Shown piece by piece: positions 33,255 through 41,249 of a DNA stretch of 64,000 nt. The notes under the pieces are model-generated. The model was given only the letters and a program-made list of their open reading frames with translations. It searched no databases and had not been told where the DNA came from. The DNA is from LC029 sp036676475 (GTDB lineage: Bacteria; Bacillota; Bacilli; Aneurinibacillales; RAOX-1), in contig JAKFCU010000028.1 in NCBI GenBank assembly GCA_036676475.1, positions 6,420 through 70,419 of the forward strand, read 5' to 3'. The position numbers and the translations under genes were made by a program. Every line of letters starts with the position of its first letter. Within the stretch, counting starts at the first letter, position 1.

Positions 33255-34544
33255 TTATCCCTGACTCGCTTGAAGCGCCTGATCCAGATCATGAAGAATA
33301 TCATCAATTGTCTCTAAGCCGATGGATAGACGAATCATATCCGGTGTTACCCCAGCTTTTTTCTGGCTTTCTTCGTCAAGCTGCTGGTGTGTAGTGCTAG
33401 CCGGATGAATCACGAGCGATTTAGCATCCCCTACGTTAGCAAGGTGGGAGAATAGTTCTAGACTATTGATAAATTTCTTTCCTTCTTCGATTCCGCCCTT
33501 GATCCCAAAGGTAAAGATAGAACCAGCCCCTTTAGGCATATATTTATTGGCTAAAGCATGATAGCGATTATCTTCCAAGCCAGGATAATTCACCCAAGAG
33601 GCTAACTCATGCTTCTCCAGGAACTGAGCTACCTTTAACGAGTTTTCTACATGACGTTCCATACGCAGATGCAGCGTTTCCAATCCCTGCAGGAATAAGA
33701 AAGAATTAAACGGCGTAGTAGCAGCACCGATATCCCGAAGCAACGTAACGCGAGCTTTCACAATGTAAGCTAACGGACCAAGAGCCTTAGTATAGACAAG
33801 ACCATGATAACTTGGGTCTGGTTCTGTAAGCAGCGGGAACTTCCCGTTACTCCAATCAAACTTACCGGAATCAACAATGACCCCGCCAATGGAAGTTCCA
33901 TGACCGCCAATAAATTTAGTAGCAGAGTGTACCACAATGTCTGCACCATGTTCTAAAGGACGGCAGAGGTATGGAGAAGCAAAAGTATTATCTACAATAA
34001 GCGGAACCCCATTCTCATGGGCTATGTTCGCTATTGCTTCTATATCCGCAATATTAATTCTAGGATTGCCAATGGTCTCTATGAATAGCGCCTTCGTTTT
34101 TTCGTTGATTTTGCTTCTGAACTGTTCGGGTTCATCGACATCAACAAACTCGACCTTAATCCCCATCTTGGGAAGGGTATGGGCAAACAGAGAATACGTT
34201 CCACCATAAAGACTGCTCGAAGCGACGATCTCGTCACCTGCTTGCGCAATGTTCAAAATCGCATAGGTGATCGCAGCTTGTCCTGAAGAAGTCGCTAACG
34301 CACCAACACCTCCTTCCAACTGAGCCACTCGCTGTTCAAAAGCATCTTGAGTCGGATTCATGATGCGGGTATAGATATTTCCGAATTCCTTCAAAGCAAA
34401 AAGGTTGGCTGCGTGTTCCGTATCGTTGAAGACAAAAGAAGAAGTCTGATAAATCGGCATTGCACGGGAATTCGTGGCTGTATCAGGCTTTTGCCCGCCA
34501 TGTAAGGCTATCGTTTCAAAGCCAAGCTTGCGTTCTTGAGACAT
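33255..34544 (-). CDS. metY: O-acetylhomoserine sulfhydrylase MetY
   Basis: The protein has 429 residues, the length of the OAH sulfhydrylase subgroup; cystathionine enzymes are about 380-400. This PLP enzyme has the Schiff-base lysine in VVHSATKFIGGHG near 210, IYTRIMNPTQDAFEQR near 60 and TSSGQAAITYA near 90. It forms homocysteine from O-acetylhomoserine and sulfide. No SAM riboswitch is seen in the short leader, so control probably lies elsewhere, for example CymR, whose gene is in the same window. Confidence 0.93.
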   Translation of the reverse strand: MSQERKLGFETIALHGGQKPDTATNSRAMPIYQTSSFVFNDTEHAANLFALKEFGNIYTRIMNPTQDAFEQRVAQLEGGVGALATSSGQAAITYAILNIAQAGDEIVASSSLYGGTYSLFAHTLPKMGIKVEFVDVDEPEQFRSKINEKTKALFIETIGNPRINIADIEAIANIAHENGVPLIVDNTFASPYLCRPLEHGADIVVHSATKFIGGHGTSIGGVIVDSGKFDWSNGKFPLLTEPDPSYHGLVYTKALGPLAYIVKARVTLLRDIGAATTPFNSFLFLQGLETLHLRMERHVENSLKVAQFLEKHELASWVNYPGLEDNRYHALANKYMPKGAGSIFTFGIKGGIEEGKKFINSLELFSHLANVGDAKSLVIHPASTTHQQLDEESQKKAGVTPDMIRLSIGLETIDDILHDLDQALQASQG

Positions 34545-34609
34545 CTCTCATTCCTCCCATATCTTTACCAAAAAAACAAAGTTGCTTGAACTATCTGTAT
34601 ATTAAGTAG

Positions 34610-34639
34610 ATGATAACGTTTTCTAATCCGATCTGTCAA
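34610..34639 (-). promoter_or_regulatory. SigA-type promoter of metY
   Basis: On the minus strand TTGACA (34634-34639) and TATCAT (34610-34615) are 18 bases apart. Confidence 0.65.
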
Positions 34640-34664
34640 CTGTGACCTCGATGCCTCCCAAAGC

Positions 34665-35318
34665 TTAATCTAGAGAAATGAGATCCTTCATCCGTCCAAA
34701 TAATTTTTCCCCAATCCCACTCACTTCCATGATTTCTTCCTTGCTGAGAAAAGGTCCATTCTTTTCCCGATAGGATAAGATGGCCGAAGCCTTAGCCTCC
34801 CCTATGCCCGGCAGAGAAGTTAGCTCTTCTGCCGTCGCTTTATTTATCGATATAGTTATTGTATCCTGCCCAGAATCTTTCCTTTCCTTCTGTTGCGTGA
34901 TAGATTGCTTCCACGCCTCTTCATCCCATTCGTCCTTCCGGGGGATATAAATCACTTCTCCATCCTGTATAGATTGTGCTAAATTAACCGCTCTTCTTTC
35001 GGCAACAGGAAGTAGTCCGCCCGCCAACAGAACCGCTTCATGCATGCGGGAACCGGGTGCCAACTGATACACACCAGGTCGCTGTACAGCCCCTTGAAGG
35101 TCAATCCAGATCGCCTCCATTTCTTTGGTTTCTTCCTGCGTCTTGATATCACTAGAGATCCCCTCTTCTTCCTGTTGCACAGAATCATCATCAGGAGGGA
35201 GAATCAATGCTTGCTCATCGTTCATACGAGAATAAATAATCATACTGCCTAAACATACCAAAACAATAGCTAATAATATGGCAAGTTTTTTCTCCCTCGG
35301 TGTCCAGCCAAAATTCAT
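34665..35318 (-). CDS. comEA: Competence DNA receptor ComEA
   Basis: The protein has 217 residues from ATG 35316-35318, six bases after AAGGAG; an in-frame TTG upstream lacks a site. One N-terminal membrane anchor (about 8-28) is followed by an acidic linker. An SLBB-type domain comes next (about 70-130, DLQGAVQRPGVYQL). The C-terminus is a pair of helix-hairpin-helix motifs (INKATAEELTSLPGIGEAKA, VSGIGEKLFGRM) that bind double-stranded DNA outside the membrane. It lies divergent from the small gene at 35422 and comER. Confidence 0.95.
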   Translation of the reverse strand: MNFGWTPREKKLAILLAIVLVCLGSMIIYSRMNDEQALILPPDDDSVQQEEEGISSDIKTQEETKEMEAIWIDLQGAVQRPGVYQLAPGSRMHEAVLLAGGLLPVAERRAVNLAQSIQDGEVIYIPRKDEWDEEAWKQSITQQKERKDSGQDTITISINKATAEELTSLPGIGEAKASAILSYREKNGPFLSKEEIMEVSGIGEKLFGRMKDLISLD

Positions 35319-35421
35319 AGCAATCTCCTTTCCATTCAAAGTGAGATAAGCTTGTCATCTTCTTGGGGTTTCTTTATAATCGAATAAATGTCAAAAGTAT
35401 GAAACAGTGGGGGTCTAATCA

Positions 35422-35676
35422 ATGAGTGTGCATCATGAGATATCTAAGAAAGTAAATCATACGGTAGGAAAACTCGAAGGGTATCGGAACATGGATCAAT
35501 TGCGGGAAAATGAGATCGAACAAGTCATCATGAAGGCAAAAAAAGGGGAGCACTTCACGGTGGATGGAATCAATCAAATTACGGACAACATCAATCGATA
35601 TGCGCTTAAGCATCATCTCCCTTCTCGAAAACTAGTGACAGAGCAAATGATTCTTGATGTGGTAAGAAAAGTATAG
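35422..35676 (+). CDS. Small hypothetical protein between comEA and comER
   Basis: The protein has 84 residues, charged and mainly helical, without membrane segments or cysteines. It reads MSVHHEISKKVNHTVGK and ends MILDVVRKV. GGGGG lies 9-13 bases upstream of the ATG. It is in the same direction as comER but 115 bases away. The family is not recognised. Confidence 0.65.
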   Translation: MSVHHEISKKVNHTVGKLEGYRNMDQLRENEIEQVIMKAKKGEHFTVDGINQITDNINRYALKHHLPSRKLVTEQMILDVVRKV

Positions 35677-35791
35677 ATGATTACTATCGTTCCTTCAACC
35701 AGGATTTCTTGTTTTCTTAGAATTTAACGTATGGAATCCGGTTGTAATACATAGACATAGTTATAATCAGATTGCCGGGAGGAGTCAAATC

Positions 35792-36622
35792 ATGCGTGTG
35801 GGCTTTATTGGCACAGGGAGTATGGGGACGATTCTACTCGAAGCATTCATCGCTTCAGCAGCCCTATCCCCTAATCAAATTACAGCAAGCAATCGTTCAC
35901 GGGAAAAAGTACAGAAACTAGAGCGAAGTTATCCTGGATTAAAAGTCGCGGAAAACAATATGGAGACGGTCACAGAAAGCGATCTTGTATTTTTTTGCAT
36001 CAAACCCCTAGAATTTAAAAAGGTTTTTGATGAAGTGGCACCTTACCTAAGAGAGGATCAATTGGTTATCTCCATTACGAGCCCTATTCTTATAGATGAT
36101 TTAGAAAAACAAGCCACCTGTAAAATAGCCAAGGTCATCCCAAGCATCACCAATTCCGTCGGTGCAGGGGCATCCTTAATGATGTTTGGATCTCGTTGTC
36201 AAGAAGAGGACCGCAGCTTATTGCGTGACCTTTTCGGGAAAATAAGTCGACCGCTCGAGATTCAAGAATCCCATGTAAGGGTATCGTCCGACATTGTTAG
36301 CTGTGGACCAGCCTTCATGAGCTATCTTCTGCAGCGCTTTATTACCGCGGCCGTAGAGGAAACTGGAATAAGCAAAGAGGAAGCCACCTTTCTAACCTCT
36401 CAAATGATTGTTGGATTAGGGGAATTAATTTCAAAAGGCGCTTTCGACCTTCCCACCCTGCAACAACGTGTTTGCGTTCCAGGCGGGGTAACCGGAGCAG
36501 GCTTAATGGCTCTAGAAGATATCGGTGAAGTATTTAACCGGGTTTTTCAAAATACGCATAGGAAATATCGTGAAGACTTAAAAGAGGTTTCCCACATGTT
36601 TTATGGAGACCAACCCAGCTAA
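35792..36622 (+). CDS. comER: ComER, pyrroline-5-carboxylate reductase-like protein
   Basis: The protein has 276 residues. The N-terminal NAD(P)-binding motif GFIGTGSMG and the ProC-type C-terminal dimerisation helices are present, with ITNSVGAGASLMMFG near 125 and CVPGGVTGAGL near 225. Its place divergent from comEA identifies it as ComER. B. subtilis ComER is dispensable for uptake and may affect biofilm and sporulation; a catalytic role is unproven. GGGAGGAG precedes the ATG. Confidence 0.9.
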   Translation: MRVGFIGTGSMGTILLEAFIASAALSPNQITASNRSREKVQKLERSYPGLKVAENNMETVTESDLVFFCIKPLEFKKVFDEVAPYLREDQLVISITSPILIDDLEKQATCKIAKVIPSITNSVGAGASLMMFGSRCQEEDRSLLRDLFGKISRPLEIQESHVRVSSDIVSCGPAFMSYLLQRFITAAVEETGISKEEATFLTSQMIVGLGELISKGAFDLPTLQQRVCVPGGVTGAGLMALEDIGEVFNRVFQNTHRKYREDLKEVSHMFYGDQPS

Positions 36623-36625
36623 GCG

Positions 36626-36664
36626 GCCGCCGTATCCCTCAAGGGATGCGGCTTATTTTATTTA
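36626..36664 (+). terminator. comER terminator
   Basis: GCCGC-cgt-ATCCC pairs with GGGAT-GCGGC around TCAA, followed by TTATTTTATTT. Confidence 0.8.
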
Positions 36665-36696
36665 GACATACTAAAACAAAAAGGAGATGAGTAAAC

Positions 36697-36918
36697 TTGA
36701 TTCAGTTACAGCTTAATCATGAAGCGTTGTACTCCATGTTTTTTGATGATATCAAAGGTGGTAAAGCCTCATTCATCCAGCATGGTGATGCCCTGGTTGG
36801 CAATCTTTCACAAGAAGAATTTGACGGTTTTCTCAAGGCCAATAATTTAATCACTTATCACAATACCCTCAAGGGCTATGAAGACGGAACGGTATATGGG
36901 GAGTTTGAATTAAAATAA
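36697..36918 (+). CDS. Small hypothetical protein, TTG start
   Basis: The protein has 73 residues, acidic, with no membrane segment (MIQLQLNHEALYSMFF at the start, GEFELK at the end). AAAGGAGATG is well placed upstream of the TTG. The family is not recognised. It lies between comER and yyaC on the same strand. Confidence 0.65.
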   Translation: MIQLQLNHEALYSMFFDDIKGGKASFIQHGDALVGNLSQEEFDGFLKANNLITYHNTLKGYEDGTVYGEFELK

Positions 36919-36992
36919 ATAAGCGGGAAATTCCGCATATTGCCTTATTGCCCTCCATCCTTAGCTGAATACACTATAGCAGGTGATTGCCA

Positions 36993-37526
36993 ATGTCCCT
37001 GCTATTTCAAATTTCGCATAAGGATGAATATGCCATCCACCACATGGCAGTGAAGATCAAGGAAAGAATTGAAAATCATTCCTCCTACTCCAACCTCATC
37101 GTCTTTTGTATTGGAACAGACCGATGTACTGGTGATTCCCTTGGTCCGTTAGTAGGGATGTTGCTTCAGCAAGCAAATCCGCCTTCTCTGCAGATATGGG
37201 GAACCCTCGAGAATCCCATACATGCTCTAAATCTAAAAGGAGCGATTCAAAAACTTAGCTATACCCATCATCCGCTTGTTATTTCTGTAGATGCCTGCCT
37301 AGGTCTTCCCTACCACGTTGGGGATATTCAAGTGGTGGATGGTCCCATACATCCAGGAATGGGCGTAAAAAAAATTTTGCCTTCGGTCGGTGATTTTCAC
37401 ATTAAAGGAATTGTAAACGCTAGTGGCTTTTTAGATTCCATGGTATTGCAGAATACCCGGTTATATACGGTAATGAAAATGGCAGAAGTCATTGCCCAGT
37501 CCATCCTTTTAGCGTGTATAAAATAA
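36993..37526 (+). CDS. yyaC: Spore protein YyaC (GPR-related, DUF1256)
   Basis: The protein has 178 residues from ATG 36993, preceded by AGGTGA; a TTG two codons upstream is less likely. The core FCIGTDRCTGDSLGPLVG near 45 and VDACLG near 105 match YyaC, which shares the fold of the germination protease. The catalytic role in spores is unproven. Expression in sporulating cells is inferred from the family. Confidence 0.9.
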   Translation: MSLLFQISHKDEYAIHHMAVKIKERIENHSSYSNLIVFCIGTDRCTGDSLGPLVGMLLQQANPPSLQIWGTLENPIHALNLKGAIQKLSYTHHPLVISVDACLGLPYHVGDIQVVDGPIHPGMGVKKILPSVGDFHIKGIVNASGFLDSMVLQNTRLYTVMKMAEVIAQSILLACIK

Positions 37527-37562
37527 AAGATAGCTTCTCGTTGGTAGAGGCTATCTTTTATT
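37525..37562. terminator. Bidirectional terminator between yyaC and yqeM
   Basis: AAAAGATAGC and GCTATCTTTT form a 10-bp stem between convergent genes. Confidence 0.88.
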
Positions 37563-37572
37563 CTTAACACCA

Positions 37573-38322
37573 CTATTTTGTACAGGAAAAAAACCATCTT
37601 TCACTTGTTTTCCCAGGGGGCAGCAGCTCAAAATCCGCATAACAATGAATATCTTGAAAACCGCTTTGCTTGAGCCATTTCGAGAGATCTTCCAAAGCAT
37701 ATCCCCGTTGTACATGAAGTTCATCAAAGCGACGATAAAAATGCCCTTCCTGAACAAATATGGTTAAATCATGGATGACACTATCTTCCCCATCACACTC
37801 ACATTCCCATATATAAGAGATTTCGTCCTCGGTTAAGGTAAAGGTATGATCACCAAATACTTCCCTTATCTTATATAGAGAATGGACGTCAAAAAGAAAT
37901 ACCCCACCTGGTCTTAAAGCACGGTAGACTTGGTCAAAAGTTTGTCTTATACCTGCCGAACTGGTGATGTAATTTAAGGAATCACAAAAACAGACAATAG
38001 AATCCACTGGTACAGGAGACGTAAACTCTCTCATATCCTGTTGGTATAATTCCAATTTCAATCCTTTTTCTTGTGCCTTGTCCTGCGTAACGCAAAGCAT
38101 TTCATCCGATAAATCCATTCCCGTCACTTCGTATCCAGCCTGTGTTAATAGAATGCAAATCGTTCCGGTTCCACAGGCCAAATCGATGACTTTTTGAGGT
38201 TGAAGACCACATCGCTCCCACTCCGTTTGGGCAAAATGAATCCATTGGTCATAGGGAGCATCGGCCATTAACCGATCGTATACCTGGGCCAGATGTGTAT
38301 AACTAGTGGACTTGTACGACAC
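37573..38322 (-). CDS. yqeM: SAM-dependent methyltransferase YqeM
   Basis: About 249 residues. Start is probably GTG 38320-38322, six bases after GGGGAG; an ATG at 38326-38328 sits directly on that site. The open frame runs further up inside rsfS. Motif I is VIDLACGTGTI near 40, then VTGMDLSDEML, and VDSIVCFCDSLNY near 105. The substrate is unknown. It overlaps the 3' end of rsfS by 20 bases, so expression is coupled. The order matches B. subtilis yqeK-rsfS-yqeM. Confidence 0.88.
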   Translation of the reverse strand: MSYKSTSYTHLAQVYDRLMADAPYDQWIHFAQTEWERCGLQPQKVIDLACGTGTICILLTQAGYEVTGMDLSDEMLCVTQDKAQEKGLKLELYQQDMREFTSPVPVDSIVCFCDSLNYITSSAGIRQTFDQVYRALRPGGVFLFDVHSLYKIREVFGDHTFTLTEDEISYIWECECDGEDSVIHDLTIFVQEGHFYRRFDELHVQRGYALEDLSKWLKQSGFQDIHCYADFELLPPGKTSERWFFSCTK

Positions 38323-38644
38323 CTGCATCTCCCCATATTCGTTCGATATTATAAAATTCCCGTTCGTCTTTATGAAAAATATGGACAACCACGTCTCCAA
38401 GGTCCACCAGCACCCATCGGGCATTATCAAAGCCCTCCACGCCTTTTACATCTACTCCTGCTTCATGCATCCTTTTCTTCAGCTCAGAAGCCAATGCCTG
38501 GACCTGTGTACCTGAATTTCCATGACAAATGACAAAATAATCGGCAATGACAGAGAGACCCTGGATATCCAAAACAAGGACATTGCCAGCCTTTTTATCT
38601 TCCATGATTTTCGCTGTCTTTTGCGCAATCTCAAATACAGTCAT
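38303..38644 (-). CDS. rsfS: Ribosomal silencing factor RsfS
   Basis: The protein has 113 residues from ATG 38642-38644 (MTVFEIAQKTAKIMEDKKA), preceded by GGGAG; the frame is open 18 codons further. WVLVDLGDVVVHIF near 85 is the family signature. RsfS binds L14 (uL14) and blocks subunit joining when nutrients fall. It is separated from yqeK by an unusual 270-base gap that holds palindromes. Confidence 0.95.
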   Translation of the reverse strand: MTVFEIAQKTAKIMEDKKAGNVLVLDIQGLSVIADYFVICHGNSGTQVQALASELKKRMHEAGVDVKGVEGFDNARWVLVDLGDVVVHIFHKDEREFYNIERIWGDAGVVQVH

Positions 38645-38719
38645 TCTCTTCACTCCCTTCTTTAGCGAACGGATTAACGTTCCTTTTCTCTTCTCCATTT
38701 CTTAAAGAAAACTTGGCTG

Positions 38720-38736
38720 GCGCCAAGCCTTGGCGC
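38720..38736. repeat. Short GC-rich palindrome
   Basis: GCGCCAAG-C-CTTGGCGC: 8-bp perfect arms around one base, in the rsfS leader. Confidence 0.6.
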
Positions 38737-38782
38737 AGACAACGTCATTAACCTCCATATGGTCAATGATGTTACGCGGCAT

Positions 38783-38875
38783 GTCCCCCCTCTTGACATC
38801 AAGGTTACACCTTCATTTTGATAAAATTACATTTTATCAAAATGAACCCAAAGGGTTGATGTCAAGAGGGGGGAC
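38783..38875. repeat. Nested 93-bp palindrome (MITE-like)
   Basis: Outer arms 38783-38802 and 38856-38875 are perfect 20-bp complements (starting GTCCCCCCTC). Inner arms 38812-38827 and 38831-38846 are perfect 16-bp complements around TAC. The 9-base segments between outer and inner arms do not pair. There is no T-tract at either end, so it is not a simple terminator. Confidence 0.85.
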
Positions 38876-38912
38876 TATTTGCCCTTATGCAGCGAAGGAA
38901 AGTGAAAAAAAC

Positions 38913-39491
38913 TTATACTTTCCTAGTCGCCAAGCTGTAAATGATATCATTATAGGTTTGCAATGTAAGGGGATAAATTCTTTTCTTCTGTTTCACAAGA
39001 AAGGAAATCGTATTGCCCAGTGCCTGAGCTAATGCAAAGTCAAGATGCTGTTCAGCCAATTCTCTGATTTCTTCCACTCCGGGAAATTGGCGGCCTGGCT
39101 CAATATAATCGGCTAACCACAATATTTTTTCCAACCTGCTCATTCCAGGTCGTCCTGAAGTATGGTAAGCGATAGCATCCAAGACCTCTTGATCCTCGAT
39201 TCCCAACTCTTGTCTAGCAACAATAGCCCCTACGGGGGCATGCCATAATTCTTTATCATAATCAAGTAAATCAGCAGGGATAGATGGTTCCCTTTCCATT
39301 ATCCCTCTCATCTTGCTTTTCTCCCAATATTTGCAAAAATCATGAAGCAGACCTGCTAACTCTGCCTTTTGGGGATCGGCCCCAAATCGTTCAGCTAAAG
39401 TAACTGCCGTGGAGGCTACACCTAGGGTATGTAGAAACCGATGATCGGTCATTTGCTCTTTCACTTTGCTTAACAGCTCTTCACGATTCAT
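38913..39491 (-). CDS. yqeK: Diadenosine tetraphosphatase-type HD protein YqeK
   Basis: The protein has 192 residues. The HD phosphohydrolase pattern is seen as HTLGVASTAVTLAERFG near 20, LLHDFCKYW near 50 and ELWHAPVGAI near 82. YqeK proteins cleave Ap4A symmetrically to ADP. It overlaps the nadD 3' end by 11 bases. GAGAAAAGG precedes the ATG. Confidence 0.93.
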   Translation of the reverse strand: MNREELLSKVKEQMTDHRFLHTLGVASTAVTLAERFGADPQKAELAGLLHDFCKYWEKSKMRGIMEREPSIPADLLDYDKELWHAPVGAIVARQELGIEDQEVLDAIAYHTSGRPGMSRLEKILWLADYIEPGRQFPGVEEIRELAEQHLDFALAQALGNTISFLVKQKKRIYPLTLQTYNDIIYSLATRKV

Positions 39492-40056
39492 ACAACCTTT
39501 TCTCCTCTATGTATAGTCTAACCTCTTCTCTTACCATAAAACGAATGGAGTTTCCGCGATTGATTCGTTCCCGAATCATCGTAGAAGAGATATCTACTTG
39601 GGGAAATGCCATATTTTTTACATACTCCCGCGAAAAAAAATGATCCGGTTCATAACCGGGACGGTGAACGCCAATAAACTGGATTAACTTTACCAGGTCC
39701 TTTATTTGATGCCAATGAGGAAGATAATCGACCATATCTCCGCCAATAATGAAAAAGAATTGGTCTTCAGGAAACTGTTCCTTCAATGCCCGAACAGTAT
39801 CAATCGTATAGGATGGTCCTGCCCGATCCAGTTCAAAGGAACTGGCTATAAAATAAGGAATCTCCCCGATAGCTAGCCTTACCATTTGAAGACGGTGAGA
39901 GGAATCGGTAACCTTCTTTCCTTCCTTATGCGGAGGAACATGGGCCGGCATAAACCAAATTTGGTCCAACTGAAATGTATCCCTCACCTGCTCAGCAATG
40001 ATCATATGAACGATGTGGATGGGATCAAAGGTTCCGCCTAAAATTCCAATTTTCAT
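39481..40056 (-). CDS. nadD: Nicotinate-nucleotide adenylyltransferase NadD
   Basis: The protein has 191 residues. GILGGTFDPIHIVHM is the nucleotidyltransferase HxGH-type motif; FIIGGDMVDYLPHWHQ and VDISSTMIRERI complete the site. It converts nicotinate mononucleotide plus ATP to deamido-NAD. It follows yhbY by three bases. Confidence 0.96.
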   Translation of the reverse strand: MKIGILGGTFDPIHIVHMIIAEQVRDTFQLDQIWFMPAHVPPHKEGKKVTDSSHRLQMVRLAIGEIPYFIASSFELDRAGPSYTIDTVRALKEQFPEDQFFFIIGGDMVDYLPHWHQIKDLVKLIQFIGVHRPGYEPDHFFSREYVKNMAFPQVDISSTMIRERINRGNSIRFMVREEVRLYIEEKRLYES

Positions 40057-40059
40057 GGC

Positions 40060-40353
40060 TTATCTGGGAAGCTCAATCTTCTTTTGCTCTTTTGATTCCT
40101 TATATAAGACAACCGTTCTTCCAATCAATTGCACCAATTCCGCATCGGATCCTTCAGCAAGCTTTTCAGCCACATCATGCTTATCCTCACTGCACGTATC
40201 AAGCATGGAAACCTTGATTAATTCCCTAACTTCCAACGCTTCTTCGATCTGTTTAATCAAATTCTCGTTCACGCCGCCTTTTCCAACCTGAAAAATGGGG
40301 GTAAGGTGGTGGGCTTCCGATCTTAAAAATCGTTTTTGTTTTCCCGTAAGCAT
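40060..40353 (-). CDS. yhbY: RNA-binding protein YhbY/YqeI (CRM domain)
   Basis: The protein has 97 residues, nearly all one CRM domain: LTGKQKRFLRSEAHHL, FQVGKGGVNENL (GxxG loop). It binds pre-50S particles. It is part of the yqeG-yqeM operon. Confidence 0.94.
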   Translation of the reverse strand: MLTGKQKRFLRSEAHHLTPIFQVGKGGVNENLIKQIEEALEVRELIKVSMLDTCSEDKHDVAEKLAEGSDAELVQLIGRTVVLYKESKEQKKIELPR

Positions 40354-40374
40354 TTCGTTTGCTCCCTTCTCCGT

Positions 40375-41223
40375 TTATTTGTTCATAAGGCGTTGCAAGA
40401 CTAAGCTTCGCATCAGATCAATGGGAGGCCTGTGGCCTGTCCATAATTCAAATGCAAGTGCTCCTTGATGCACAAACATACCGACCCCATTGTGGATTTT
40501 TGCGCCTTTTGCTTCTGCAGCAAGCAAGAGTTTTGTCTGAATCGGATTATAAATAAGATCACTCACTAAAAGCCCACTATGCAGCTGTTTCTCTGAAATG
40601 GGCATCTCATCAATCTGGGGAACCATTCCAATGGATGTGGTATTTACTACAAGGTCGATTTCCTTAAGATCAATCCGTTCCAAGTCACCCAGTGACATGG
40701 CCTTACAGGGAACATGATTGGAGATATGCCGAGCCAGTACTTCCGCCTTATCCACAGATCGATTGGCAATGACCATATGGCTAACACCTCTTCTTGCCAA
40801 GGAAATACCAACAGCTCTGGCCGCTCCGCCAGCACCAAGAACTAAAACCCGTTTTTCCTCCACTGAAATCTGGGATTCTTCTAATAGCGATTGAATAAAA
40901 CCACGTCCATCCGTATTATATCCAATCAGCTTGCCGTTATCGTTAACAACCGTATTGATAGCACCAATATCCAGGGCTTCCTCATCGATTTCGTCTAAAT
41001 ACTCCATAATGGCAACCTTATGTGGAATGGTCACATTGACTCCGCGAAAAGAAAGGGCCCGAATGCCTTCCACCGCTTGTCTAAGATTATCCTGGGAAAC
41101 GGCAAAAGCAGCAGAAGCATAATTTAGACCAAGCTGCTTATAGGCTGCATTGTGCATAACTGGTGTCAGGGATTGTCTAATCGGATTCCCAAAAACGCCT
41201 GTCATTATGGTCTGACTATCCAT
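40375..41223 (-). CDS. aroE: Shikimate dehydrogenase AroE
   Basis: The protein has 282 residues. The substrate domain has GNPIRQSLTPVMHN and NVTIPHKVAIMEY (catalytic Lys), and the NADP domain has VLGAGGAARAV near 130 and ANRSVDKAE. It reduces 3-dehydroshikimate in aromatic amino acid synthesis. GGAGAAAGAGAT precedes the ATG. It lies between yqeH and yhbY as in Bacillus. Confidence 0.97.
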   Translation of the reverse strand: MDSQTIMTGVFGNPIRQSLTPVMHNAAYKQLGLNYASAAFAVSQDNLRQAVEGIRALSFRGVNVTIPHKVAIMEYLDEIDEEALDIGAINTVVNDNGKLIGYNTDGRGFIQSLLEESQISVEEKRVLVLGAGGAARAVGISLARRGVSHMVIANRSVDKAEVLARHISNHVPCKAMSLGDLERIDLKEIDLVVNTTSIGMVPQIDEMPISEKQLHSGLLVSDLIYNPIQTKLLLAAEAKGAKIHNGVGMFVHQGALAFELWTGHRPPIDLMRSLVLQRLMNK

Positions 41224-41249
41224 ATCTCTTTCTCCTCTCCTTATCTTAT

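Noticed and set aside
34545..34664. SAM riboswitch in the metY leader
   Set aside because: The distance between promoter and start is about 65 bases, and no S-box core or terminator is present.
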